Source: Berberis thunbergii (lineage: Eukaryota > Streptophyta > Magnoliopsida > Ranunculales > Berberidaceae). From it: a DNA stretch of 64,000 nucleotides. The notes under the pieces were generated by a model. It did not search any database. It saw only the letters and a list, made by a program, of their open reading frames with translations, and had not been told where the DNA came from. The stretch spans positions 248,001 to 312,000 of the forward strand of contig QNQO01000596.1 in NCBI GenBank assembly GCA_003290165.1, in the 5' to 3' direction. Below are positions 47,801 to 56,000 of this stretch, piece after piece. The translations under genes and the position numbers were made by a program. The first letter of the stretch is position 1; each line of letters opens with the position of its first letter.

Positions 47801-48256
47801 CAAATCCGCCCCAATCCGCTCCGTTGCCATCCCTACTTACGAACATCTAATGACGCGTCTCTCAACTGCTACACACCATTGATTTTACCCTAATTCCAAT
47901 TTCAAAATTCAACTAGTTTTAAATTGAAAAAAAAAAAAACAATCATAGTAAAGAGTAAGAAAGGCGTGACGTACGTATGTATTCAACTGCCTGACGAAGC
48001 TGGAGAAGTTATTGTGCTTGAAATACTTAGGCAAAAGATCCCTGGCGAACTCAGGAGGGTTCCAGACGACGAAACTATTGCTACCAGGGCTCCAAGACAC
48101 GATCGAATCCGTGCTGGGATCATCAACCATGTCGTAGGTCTTGCTCAGGAACGGTGGCGGGGCATTTGCGTTCGGGTGGTGCTGCGCGGTCGTGATCGTT
48201 GAAGTAGTAGTTGATGTGGTCGTCGTCGTGCTTCCATGGCTTCCGTTTCCGTCCAT
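34579..48256 (-). CDS. HSFA1: Class A1 heat-stress transcription factor (two exons)
   Basis: Exon 1 is 47975-48256 and exon 2 is 34579-35892. Joined in phase 0 they encode 531 aa, close to HsfA1 proteins of other plants (about 500-530). Order: a Thr/Ser-rich N-terminus (residues 8-24); the winged-helix DNA-binding domain (about 33-126) with [20 protein letters not shown]; an HR-A/B coiled coil with the 21-residue insertion of class A (about 149-225); an [11 protein letters not shown] (237-244); an AHA activation motif around DSFWEQFLT (459-467); a Gln-rich stretch (about 495-501); and a C-terminal leucine [11 protein letters not shown] (517-524). HsfA1 proteins are master activators of heat-shock genes. 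They trimerise, move to the nucleus on heat stress and bind nGAAnnTTCn elements. The start ATG at 48256 heads the only frame leading into the domain. The A1 subclass is inferred from the motif set, so the gene symbol is at subclass level. Confidence 0.93.
36538..37365. mobile_element. PIF/Harbinger (Tourist) MITE split by another MITE
   Basis: The ends are GGGTGTGTTTGGTTG and, reverse complemented, GAGTGTGTTTGGTTG (14 of 15). They are flanked by TTA on both sides (36535-36537, 37366-37368), the Harbinger duplication. The arms fold back over about 75 bp and share CCACCTAC(G/A)TTTAAGCTAA. The centre is interrupted by the Mutator-type element at 36714-37277. The uninterrupted element would be only about 260 bp. 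Confidence 0.88.
36714..37277. mobile_element. Mutator-type MITE, copy A
   Basis: The left end is TATTCAGTTAAAAC and the right end (reverse complement TGTGTAGTTAAAACG) matches the element at 40553. The flanks ATCTAATAA and GTCTAATAG agree at 7 of 9 positions, suggesting an old 9-bp duplication. The interior (GAGAGTGAGATTG, TTCTCTCGTTCTCTGTCAA, TAGAACAAAACGTTAAAACG) is shared with copy B without the latter's insertion. Exact ends are uncertain by one or two bases. Confidence 0.78.
37422..38510 (-). mobile_element. LINE ORF2 remnant in the HSF intron
   Basis: Minus-strand frames from 38510 give [20 protein letters not shown], then [11 protein letters not shown], a stop and [10 protein letters not shown]. 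This is the block after the reverse transcriptase in plant LINEs (GGLG...LL.KW.WRF...LW...I..KY). Near 37600-37500 the frame reads [20 protein letters not shown], the terminal part. The middle is decayed. The insertion is in the transcription sense of the HSF gene. Confidence 0.78.
38511..40552. other. HSF intron segment without recognised elements
   Basis: No gene or bounded element is seen. Short frames at 39028-39240 and 39587-39817 have no motif. The segment around 39250-39830 (GTTAATTGTTACTTTCAAC etc.) may be decayed element sequence. A CA run (ACACACACACA) lies at 40459-40470. Confidence 0.4.
40553..41990. mobile_element. Mutator-type MITE, copy B, with exact 9-bp duplication
   Basis: The perfect 15-bp terminal inverted repeat TATGCAGTTAAAACG (40553-40567, complement at 41976-41990) is flanked by identical GTTTCTATG at 40544-40552 and 41991-41999. 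A 9-bp duplication points to the Mutator superfamily. The body without the nested insertion (40887-41696) is about 620 bp and collinear with copy A. No transposase is encoded. Confidence 0.9.
40887..41696. mobile_element. Foldback element nested in MITE copy B
   Basis: Compared with copy A, copy B carries about 810 extra bases here. They begin ATGCATGGACAC and end, reverse complemented, ATGCACGGACTC (10 of 12). Subterminal GTGTC(G/C)GACACG and CGGATACGACACGG palindromes recur at both ends. The flanks CGAGCAAGG and CGACAAGG are near duplicates with one missing base, again suggesting a 9-bp duplication; the right boundary may be up to six bases further. GC content near the ends is clearly higher than in its host element. 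Confidence 0.7.
42530..43000 (-). mobile_element. Second LINE remnant in the HSF intron
   Basis: The minus strand from about 42990 reads [14 protein letters not shown], then after a decayed part [18 protein letters not shown] at about 42690-42630. Both are landmarks of the region between reverse transcriptase and the zinc-binding C-terminus of plant LINEs. Related minus-strand sequence may extend to 43300 but is too decayed to call. It is not contiguous with the piece at 37422-38510, which covers an overlapping part of ORF2, so it is a second insertion. Confidence 0.62.
43001..46134. other. HSF intron segment with small repeats
   Basis: No gene or bounded element is seen. A 35-bp tandem duplication beginning ATCCCTTAATAAAACATGAA lies at 43712-43776. 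A looser tandem duplication of about 100 bp lies at 45333-45540 (TTTGCTTTCA and TATTACACC blocks twice). A C run followed by an A run lies at 45677-45703. The short frames at 45296-45871 follow from these repeats. Confidence 0.5.
46135..46245. repeat. Foldback (hairpin) repeat in the HSF intron
   Basis: The left arm (about 46145-46181: AGTCCGTTGTTAGAATTATA, then TACATCAAAGGT) and the right arm (about 46202-46238) are imperfect complements over about 36 bp, with about 20 bases between. Weaker outer pairing continues to about 46090 and 46280. It could be the core of a small MITE, but no duplication was found. Confidence 0.6.
46685..47835. mobile_element. hAT element next to the HSF splice donor
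   Basis: The ends are TAGGGATGGCAATGGGGCGGA and a close inverted copy (reverse complement TAGGGATGGCAACGGAGCGG). They are flanked by identical CTTACGAA at 46677-46684 and 47836-47843. GC-rich subterminal CGGGGCGGAT motifs recur. Inside, a block containing CTCTGCGGCTCTCACAGAGA and GATCTGAGAGATCTCA is repeated about 130 bp apart (46970 and 47101), along with CTCCCTCCCTACTCC runs. No transposase frame is present. The right end lies about 140 bp from HSF exon 1. Confidence 0.9.
47975..48256 (-). CDS. HSFA1: HSFA1 exon 1
   Basis: It has 94 codons starting MDGNGSHGS, with Thr/Ser repeats, then [14 protein letters not shown] and [18 protein letters not shown]. It ends at TAC before the donor GTACGT. 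This is the first half of the winged helix, including recognition helix 3. A longer open frame continues into the intron (VRHAFL...), but it lacks the conserved GFRKVDPD and is not the product. Confidence 0.92.
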
Positions 48257-48564
48257 GATGTGTTCGATTTCCAGAAGAAATCTAAGTGAAGAAGATAAGC
48301 ATAAATTGAGAATGAAGGGTTTAGTTTAGAAGAGATAGAATTATTAGGATTTCATGTGAGAGGGAGAGATCCCCATTAGATTAGATTAGAGAGAAGAAAA
48401 CTAGGGTTTATTGTAGAAAGAGAAGGGGGTTTTGAAATTTGTAGCGAAGAAGAAGAATGAAGAAGATGGATGAACCGGTGGGGGCGAGGGGGGCTTTGAG
48501 AGAAGTGGCTAAGAGGGCCCGTGGAGTCATGGTTAGGAAAGAAACATCTTATGGCCCTTCAAAC
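48257..48564 (-). promoter_or_regulatory. HSFA1 5' UTR and remaining proximal promoter
   Basis: This is all that separates the ATG from the first MITE. On the minus strand it contains a GGGCCC motif (about 48513-48518), then a CT-rich leader (CTTCTTCATTCTTCTTCTTC, CTTCTCTCTAATC repeats). A two-unit heat-shock-element-like TTCTGGAA (48269-48276) lies 13 bases before the start. No strong TATA box is seen in the 308 bp. The start site is probably within it, or transcription begins in the MITE. Confidence 0.5.
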
Positions 48565-48911
48565 CAAGGATTGGGATTTTGTTTTTCTCCGATAATTTCG
48601 GTACATTTATACTTAATAAATAAATAAAAAAGTCAAATTTTCGATTTTAATTTTGAAATTATCAATATTTTAAACATTTTTAACTCTTATATACTTACAT
48701 AAAAAATCTCAAAAGACTTGTAATGTCATACAAACTACAAATAGCATAAAAATCACTTATATAATAATAAAAAAAAGGTTTTAACGAGTTAAAATTTATG
48801 AAATTTTATATTGGTCTTACAAAATAAATATTTTGGATTTCGAAAAAAAATTCGATAGCTCAAAAAAAATTTCATGAAATTTTGAAATTTTTCGAAAAAT
48901 TGCATTCCTTA
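48565..48911. mobile_element. CAAGG-type hAT MITE, copy 1, upstream of HSFA1
   Basis: The ends are CAAGGATTGGGATTTTG and, reverse complemented, TAAGGAATGCAATTTTTCG. They are flanked by CTTCAAAC at 48557-48564 and 48912-48919. The right duplication is also the left duplication of copy 2. The interior shares CATACAAACTAC and GAGTTAAAAT blocks with copies 2 and 3. Its nearest end is about 308 bp upstream of the HSF start codon. Confidence 0.85.
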
Positions 48912-48919
48912 CTTCAAAC

Positions 48920-49233
48920 CAAGGATTGTGATTTCATTTTTTGAGCTAATTTTGGTAATTTAATTTTAAGCAATATTTATTGTGTATGTAAAAAATGTAA
49001 AAATTTTGGTTGAATTTTGAAGCTATTGATATAATTTAAGAATTTTAAATTTTTACATACTATATAAAGAGTCCATGAGACTTATAATGTCATACAAACT
49101 ACATATTGCATAATAATCAATTATATAACAAAATTTTAAAATTAACTAAGGTTATAGCGGGTTAAAATGTGCGGAAATTGACCTAGTGAAATAAATAAAT
49201 ATATGGGATTTTGAAAGAAATTTTGGTAACTCA

Positions 49234-49273
<40 letters not shown>

Positions 49274-49349
49274 TCGTGAAATTTCAGTAACTAAAAATAT
49301 ATATATATTTCGTGAAATTTCGGTATTTTTTGAGAAATCGCATTTCTTG
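48920..49349. mobile_element. CAAGG-type hAT MITE, copy 2, upstream of HSFA1
   Basis: The ends are CAAGGATTGTGATTTC and, reverse complemented, CAAGAAATGCGATTTC. They are flanked by CTTCAAAC at 48912-48919 and 49350-49357. An (AT)n tract lies at about 49251-49274, and the ATTTCGTGAAATTTC region is partly repeated nearby. It shares its left duplication with copy 1, an adjacent-dimer arrangement. Confidence 0.87.
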
Positions 49350-49532
49350 CTTCAAACTGCAGTGATGTTAAAACATACACCAATTTACTTAGAGCCATCA
49401 CCATTTAAACCCCAAAAAAAGTTTTGTTATTTGCACCTCAATAATTTTAGCTAAAGCAATTTTGTTTCCAAAATGATCAATAATTGGTTTTGCACCCCAA
49501 TCGTATATTCTTCATGATAATTGTGTTTGGAG

Positions 49533-49901
49533 CAAGGATTGTGATTTCGCTTTTCGAGGTAAATTTCGGTAAGTTGATAACAAGAAATATTTCGTGAAAT
49601 ATTTCACTGTATATAGAATTTATTACGATTTTGAAGTTATTAATGTAATTTAAGCACTTTAAACTTTTACATACAATATAAAAGAGTCGTACAATACTCA
49701 TAATATCATACAAACTGCATATTGCATAAGAGTCACTTATAGAACAAAATTTTAATATTAAACTAAGGTTATAACGGTAAAAATGTACAAAATTTGAGAT
49801 TGACCAAATGAAAAAAAAAATCAGATTTCCAAACAATTTTAGTAACCCAAAAAAAAAAAAATTGTGAAATTTCGACATTTTTCGAGAAATCACATTCCTT
49901 G
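49533..49901. mobile_element. CAAGG-type hAT MITE, copy 3
   Basis: The ends are CAAGGATTGTGATTTCGC and, reverse complemented, CAAGGAATGTGATTTCTC. They are flanked by identical GTTTGGAG at 49525-49532 and 49902-49909. The duplication resembles those of copies 1 and 2 in its TTTGAAG-like sense (GTTTGAAG is the reverse complement of CTTCAAAC), hinting at target preference. Confidence 0.9.
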
Positions 49902-50081
49902 GTTTGGAGGGACATACATTTTTTTTTGCAAAATAATACCGTTTCGTTAGTTTGCCCTATTTTTTTTTTAAATCTCGAGATTAAATCGATCTAACAACTT
50001 TCAATTAATACAACTTCGATTCCAAGACAAATTATTTCCCCAATTTTTCTCTCTCATTACATCTTCTTTTTTTGGTTCCAC

Positions 50082-51376
50082 TAGGGGTGTTAATTGGTCT
50101 ATGTAAACTGACCTAGTTAATCGAACCAAACTTACTCGAGCCGAAAAAAACCGAAACCATATTGTCGAACCGGAACCGAATCGAGTTACTTATGTTTGAG
50201 TTTTTTCAGTCCCAAATAAATTGAACCGTATCAATTTTTATCTGTTTTTTAACTTTCAACCCCACCACAAACAACTTAATTCCCACCTCAATTTCCAACC
50301 TCCACCCACCCCTATTTAATTCCCAAATCCCAACCCCACCAACCCAATTCCCAACCCACTCACCCTCATTTAATTCCCACATACCCCATTTAGTTCACCC
50401 AAGGTGAATATATAAATATTAGATCCAACAAGAGAAGTTTATGAGGTCTTCCATGGATATCATAGATATAGGTGAGTCTCGTGTGCTAAGATCATGTATT
50501 AATAATCTTGTAAATGAGCTTTGTTTCGAGACTTTATTCGGCTCTGTTGTTGGAAGGAGTTTTTGTTGCTTTATAACAACTGGATACAAATGATCTCCAT
50601 GTAATCTTCGTCATCTTGTTGTAGAGTTGTTGTGTATATATGTCAAAAACCTCTCAACATCACCAAAGTTCCTCTTCCCCGAAAAAGCCATCGTGCAGCG
50701 CCGCACATGGTCTAAGAAAATCAGCTACTACAAAAGCAGCGGGACCTTTTCGGCGCCATCCTCGGTGCCACCAAGGGTTCCGTAGAGGGATCAAATCGGC
50801 CAAGAAAGGTGATTCTTTGAAGCTCATGCTAAATCGAGTCTTGAATTTTGGCGGCCGAGCTGGGCGGAGGTTCGGGAACTCATTGGGCACCATGTGTCTG
50901 ACCATGTTTTTATTTTTACTTGACTAATTTTCTTTGTATTAGCACTATTGGGGGTTTTGCCGAATTGTATGGTCATTCAAGCTTATTTATTTAGAATGCA
51001 ATAATGCTAATCTCTTTTATCATAATAGAAAACTAATATACTCTTGTTTTTTTGTTTTGGATAATATAATCTTGTTGAGGTTCAAATTTTATTTGAAATC
51101 TGTATGTATGAAAAAGTTTTATCTTTGTGTTTAAGTCTAGTTGTATGGTATTGACAACGCATGGTTGTTTTAGTAAGAAGACAAAAGAGAATGGAAAAAT
51201 AGAAAATAAAAAGGAAAAACTGAATTAAACCAAAATCAACCCGAATTGGTCAGTTCGGTTTGGTTACGAGTTTCTGTTTGAAAAATCTGAAAACTGAACT
51301 GAACCGAACCGAAAATCGAATCCCAAGTTTGGTTCGGATCGATTTTGATCCAATTTCAAACCGATTAACACCCGTA
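50082..51376. mobile_element. Probable hAT-like element with an internal reading frame
   Basis: The ends are TAGGGGTGTTAATTGG and, reverse complemented, TACGGGTGTTAATCGG. The flanks GGTTCCAC and AAATTCAC match at only 4 of 8, so the duplication is weak. Subterminal AACCGAACC and CGGTTCGGTT-type motifs are abundant. The plus frame 50640-50927 (95 aa, basic; RRHPRCHQGFRRGIKSAKKG) is unrecognised and could be a captured exon or chance. A TATA-like TGTATATATG precedes it. Confidence 0.55.
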
Positions 51377-51442
51377 AAATTCACTACTACGAAAAATAAG
51401 ACTTCCCTGCAATGAGAAGTTTGTTAAGAAGAAGATTTCTGG

Positions 51443-52030
51443 TTGAATCTCAAAGTGAATGACGCCCCTGCCACTAGAAGTTTCCTTGACAAATGGGCAC
51501 TTCATGCCAAGTTGTACGCCAAACAACATAAGTTTTTTTCATGGTTAAGGCCTACACCTGGTATGTTTATGGTTATTCACATGATTCACTTATGGGGAAT
51601 GGTAGTTTTTGGGCCATTATTAAAAATAAGTTCGAAACTAATTATTGTTGTATCTAGTTTTACACCCAGCTCATCCATTACTGAACTAGAGCTAAATGGA
51701 ATCGAGATGGGAACACAATTGGTGCTAAATCATGATCTCCATTCAATAGTGGTTGCAGCTGACTCTATGGTTGCTACGCAAATCATCAAAAATAAGATTG
51801 AGTCCCCATGACAGGGTATATATTTGTGAGGAAAATTCATTACTTGAACCAAGCATTCACTTACTTTGATATTAACTATGTATTTAGATAAACAAATCGA
51901 GCACTTGATCATCTTACAAGTGTTGATCCTAGTTGTGCCTTGGTTGAATACACCTCAAGCTCATTCGCGGAGGATTTGAAGAAAATAGTATGTAAGGATG
52001 TGAGTGGGAAGCTATATGAGCGCTTGTAAC
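51443..52030 (+). pseudogene. RNase H-like domain remnant (LINE type)
   Basis: The plus frame has WLRPTPGM near 51537, then FGPLLK and LELNGIEMGTQLVLNHDLHS, then IVVAADSMVATQIIKNK. This is a decayed form of the plant RVT_3 RNase H pattern (W.PP.G..K.N.DG...E.EA...GL..A...G......ESDS). The catalytic DG is lost. After a stop near 51812 the frame resumes as RALDHLTSVDP, like the VADHLA end. It is probably the 3' part of a LINE. No poly(A) end was found. Confidence 0.6.
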
Positions 52031-52931
52031 CCTTGACTAATCTATTAAATCAAAGGTTCGGGGATCCATTTAAAACTTCGTTTTTTTTCTAAAATGGAAG
52101 ATTATTAAAAAAAACAAAAAACAAAAAAATTTGAAATACTTTAAAAATGAATTTCTATCTTAGAAAAGAATTTTCTTTTGAGCATTGGTTTTAAATTAAA
52201 AATAAAAAATTCAGCAAGTGCTCAAAAAATATTTTAAAATGTGTTAAAATTTATCTCTACAAAGATAAGTGGTTGATTCTCTAATCCTTGAGACATTTCT
52301 TTTAATTGGTTAAAATTGTTTAGCAATTTTCATCCTCAAATTTCAATCAAATTTTGTTTTAAAAAAATATTTTTTTCGCCAAATCTTATTTTTATCATTT
52401 TCATTCTTTCTACCAATTCTTTATTTTATTGGATCTTCTAAAATGTTTTTAAATTTTGAGCTTTAAACCTTTTAACTTGGTGAGTAGGACGATAACCTCT
52501 ATGAACCACTTTATTTGTATTTTTCTTAGAACTTTGCACGTAAATTGATAAGAAGGGAACCAAAAAAACTAAAAAAAAGTGTTGATTTGCTCGGAGTTTT
52601 AGGCGACAATAATTTCTATCTAAATTAGACATTGATTTCAATATATTTTTTATTTGGGTACACACCCTGTAAATGATTTAAACTAGTTTCTAATGCCAAT
52701 TGTATGCACTGACACATATTTAGAGTGTAAAAATTGTTGTCGAATAAGAAGTCGTTAAAGGACGAACAATTGTTGATGGAAAAGCCGTTAAATTCTCTCT
52801 TGCAGTGGGTTAATTAAAACCCTTTGTTGACTGTAATTTTTCATTGCCCATTTTATTATCATCATCATCGTATAATAATATTGAGCATGAAGTGTCTCAC
52901 CTTACATAGTGGACGTTGATTAATTATTTTC
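52031..52931. other. Gene-less AT-rich spacer
   Basis: No gene, element end or RNA motif is recognised. Confidence 0.4.
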
Positions 52932-53627
52932 CAGTGTTCTAAAAATCGCTAAGCGCTGGGCGGGCGGCGAGCAGGTGCCTAGCGCCCAGGGGCCTAGGCG
53001 GTCTTAGGTTTTGTATTATAACTTTAATAATTTATAAAAGTTAGGCATAATACCTTATCAATTACATCCAATTTAATGCCAATATACATATGCAAATTTA
53101 AAAACATGAAAAATTAACAATCGTGAACAAAATTTATTAAAACTCAAATGACTAAAGTTGGTCATGATGATTACTTTATATAAATTTGAATTTGTGTAAT
53201 CTTTTATTTTTCTTCAAATTGCATGAATAACCTCAGTTATTTTTTATAAAATCTACATTAGTAAAATTGGTACCTGCAGATCCTTTGAGAATTCCATTAA
53301 GTAATCATCTTTTGCTATATTTAGACTTATACTGAATAAAAAATAATTAAATAGTTTATTTCTAAAAAATATGAAAGAAAAATAAAATAAGAACACAATC
53401 AGCCTTATTAAAATATAAAAAATAAAAAAATAAAAAAAAATCGCCCTGACTGCCTAGACCCCGCCTAAGCCGCCTAGGTCGACTATACTGCCTAGACCCA
53501 CCTAGGCCGCCTAGATCCCGCCCAGATCCGCCTAGACCCGCCCAGACAGCCCAGAACCGCCCAGACTGCCCGCGGTTTTCCACCTTCTAGCTCCTAGGCG
53601 GCCCCCAGGCCGATTTTTAGAAGATTG
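52932..53627. mobile_element. hAT MITE with CCTAGGCG minisatellite
   Basis: The ends are CAGTGTTCTAAAAATCG and, reverse complemented, CAATCTTCTAAAAATCG. They are flanked by identical TTATTTTC at 52924-52931 and 53628-53635. At 53440-53580 a unit close to CCGCCTAGACC repeats about a dozen times; the left end has the complementary GGCGGGCGGCGAGC and CCTAGGCGG. The glycine-rich minus frame at 53583-53362 is a product of this repeat, not a gene. Confidence 0.9.
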
Positions 53628-54034
53628 TTATTTTCACATCATTCAAAACTTCATTTTATTTTCACCTCCTTGGCCAATCAAAATTTGAAAAGTGGCGCTT
53701 CATGGACACACGTTTATATGGATTGGCCTTTTTTGGTAGTTTTCCAACTGATGTTCTTGCCTACTCATGGCAAACTTAACAGAAAAATTTGGTAATCTTA
53801 AGCTACAGTTGTGTGCGCTCGCTACTTTGACTTATTAATGCCACAATCTAAAAAAAAAATCAACATTTTCATTGTCCTTCTGAGGAGCTCATTGTCTATG
53901 CAACAATATTTAGCTATGAGAGGATCATGTTCTAAGATAATCCCCATGAGAGACTAATTTCCTAGGTGGCATAGGGAGCCTCCAAGGAGTTTCCTTTCAC
54001 TAGTTAAATGTAGTTAGCCCTTTTAGCTCCCTAA

Positions 54035-54434
54035 GAGCATCTCCAACAAATTTGTTTGAGGGTTCCTGAAAGCTAAGTGACATGAAATTAACGAGATGAT
54101 TGAGTTAACATGCTCCAACGGTTTCGTTAAGTGCATATATGGCTTCACCAAGTCTCAAGTCGTTCAACAATTTAAGGAGCTTTGAAGGGCTCAGTGTAAT
54201 CTTGTAATCATTTTATTAGGCACTTCATAGGCACTTCATTGGACATGTGTCCCATTTTCATTCATTTTGTATTCTTCCTTCAGTTTTTAGTTGTTTTGGG
54301 CCAACTCAAGAAGAAAACTTAGAGTGGTTGTTGAAGTGCAAATTAAATCCTTTCTATTTTCTTTTGAAGGAACTCGTTAAAATATTAATTTTAATGAAAT
54401 TAAGGAGTTCACTAACAAGTTTGTTGGAGATATT
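54035..54434. mobile_element. Tourist-type (Harbinger) MITE
   Basis: The ends are GAGCATCTCCAACAAATTTG and, reverse complemented, AATATCTCCAACAAACTTG. They are flanked by TAA on both sides (54032-54034 and 54435-54437). GAGCATCTCCAAC is a common plant Tourist terminus. No coding frame is present. Confidence 0.7.
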
Positions 54435-54449
54435 TAAATCATTATTTAA

Positions 54450-55196
54450 CTAGCATGTTACTCGCGTCGTTGGCACTCCATGTACACTTTTTTTTTCCTG
54501 TTAATTATCACGCACTGAACACCCTCACCACTATCCCCCTCAATTAGTTCCATAAAAAATTCATATTTTAGAATGTAAGATAATTTATTTTACTATAAAA
54601 ATGCTATTTTTTTATAGTCAAACTCGGTTAAAATTAAAATAGACTAATGTTCGGCATTCCACGTACATTTTTTCCTGCTAATTATCATGTTTTACCGTTT
54701 GAATATTCGGGGTCTTCTTTTGAATGTTCATTAAAATGCCCGTTCGTTTCTTTGAAAAATATTATACTTAGGCATTAAAATATTAAAAAATATTTACATA
54801 TTTTAATAATAAAATAAATACTTCAAAATTTTATGTGTTTGTTTGGTCATTGGTTCTGTTGGAAAAATCTTTAAAATTGTATTTCAATGATACCAAGTTT
54901 ACCAAAATTCGACAACTACGTAGATAGTTATGTTAATTTCATTTTGAAAAAAAAACACAATACTTTATGACTTTATATCTCCACCACATGCACATTCCAC
55001 CAATTTCTTTTTCACAAAATTTTATTTTATTTGATATTCTACGTTATTTATATTTTAAAACATGTCATCATAGAAAATGAATTTCAACCCTCGACATATT
55101 TTCCAACTTTCAATTATAGCCATTTTTATATCATATCCTCAAGTTTGTCCCAGTCAGCAATGAATAGTAAAACACCACTTTGAATTGTAATATACA
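54450..55196 (-). mobile_element. Non-autonomous Helitron, second array, unit 1
   Basis: CTAG lies at 54450-54453 (3' end on the minus strand, next to T). A CGTCGTTGGCACTCC end region related to the 12-13.8 kb array follows. The right end reads TGTATATTACAATTC on the minus strand, a C-to-G variant of the family start TCTATATTACA. The inner block GGCA(C/T)TCCA(T/C)GTACA...TTCCTG is partly duplicated at 54470 and 54653. Confidence 0.6.
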
Positions 55197-55578
55197 CTAG
55201 GGTATTTCCCGTATCATTGGCACGATAAAAATTTAACACGATAAATATAGTTTATTCTACTTTATTTTTCTAGCATCAACACTCAATTATAACTTGTCAA
55301 AACTTGATTAAGCCAATATGTTATTGATCACCCTTAAGTTTCCATCCTTCATAGTTACATGCCTAATCACTACTATCAACAATTGAAGAAAAATGAATAA
55401 ATATAAAAATGTTTGATAAGTGACAATGCACTATTGGCATTTTATATGCCCAATCAAAACTTGATTAAGCCAATATGTTATAAAAATGTTTCATCCTTCA
55501 TAGTTAAATTATTATATTTGGGCAAATCTCAACCGTATTTTATCTCCAACCCCAAACACCATAGTTTTGTAATACAGA
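55197..55578 (-). mobile_element. Non-autonomous Helitron, second array, unit 2
   Basis: CTAG lies at 55197-55200, then GGTATTTCCCGTATCATTGG and CACG. The interior blocks CAACAATTGAAGAAAAATGA and CATAGTTACATGCCTAATCA match unit 3 of the first array. The right end reads TCTGTATTACAAAAC on the minus strand, abutting the next CTAG. Confidence 0.7.
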
Positions 55579-55720
55579 CTAGAGTATTCCCCGTGTTGTT
55601 GGCACTCTATATATATTTTTTTGCTAAATATCATGTACGTAACATCCTTGCCATAATCCCCAATTTAGCCCTAAATCAATTTTGAAGCGCAAGTCTATTC
55701 TAAGGTAAAAATATATAATA
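55579..55720 (-). mobile_element. Helitron 3' end, second array, unit 3 (partial)
   Basis: CTAG lies at 55579-55582, followed by AGTATTCCCCGTGTTGTTGG, then CACTC and a body similar to unit 1 (AATATCATGTACGTAACATCC). The right end cannot be placed before the gypsy LTR at 56001. Confidence 0.55.
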
Positions 55721-56000
55721 TAAACTTCAGGGTTAGAATCAGTCAAAATCTCATTCAGCTAGGAAACAAATACAAATGTCGAGAGTGACTTCTCCTATAA
55801 ACGTTGAATTTTCCAAAACATGAAATTCATGATTTTTGTTTAAATGTGCATTAAGATATTTGTCTCATCTTTTTTTTCCATAGGACGATCAGCCCGTCTC
55901 ATTCATTTGAAAAATACTAATGACATGAAATGCATTATACGTTATCTAGTAATAAAATATACATTTTTTAAATTTTAGTGTTTGTATTGATCAATAATTT

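Larger units (their letters stand above)
35893..47974 (-). other. 12,082-bp intron of HSFA1
   Basis: The intron lies in phase 0 between Tyr94 and Gly95, the position shared by most plant HSF genes. Those introns are usually a few hundred bases to a few kb. Recognisable insertions inside, by plus coordinate, are a Harbinger MITE with a nested Mutator-type MITE (36538-37365), LINE pieces (37422-38510 and 42530-43000), a second Mutator-type MITE with a nested foldback (40553-41990), a foldback (46135-46245) and a hAT element (46685-47835). The last stops only about 140 bp from the donor site. They account for roughly half of its length. Confidence 0.88.

Noticed and set aside
47909..48256. 115-aa HSF frame read straight through the donor site
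   Set aside because: After FVRQLNTY it loses the universal GFRKVDPD continuation, which is found at 35892 after a good acceptor; the read-through is intron.
53362..53583. Glycine-rich minus-strand frame of 73 aa
   Set aside because: It is the translation of the CCGCCTAGACC minisatellite inside the hAT MITE and has no independent support.
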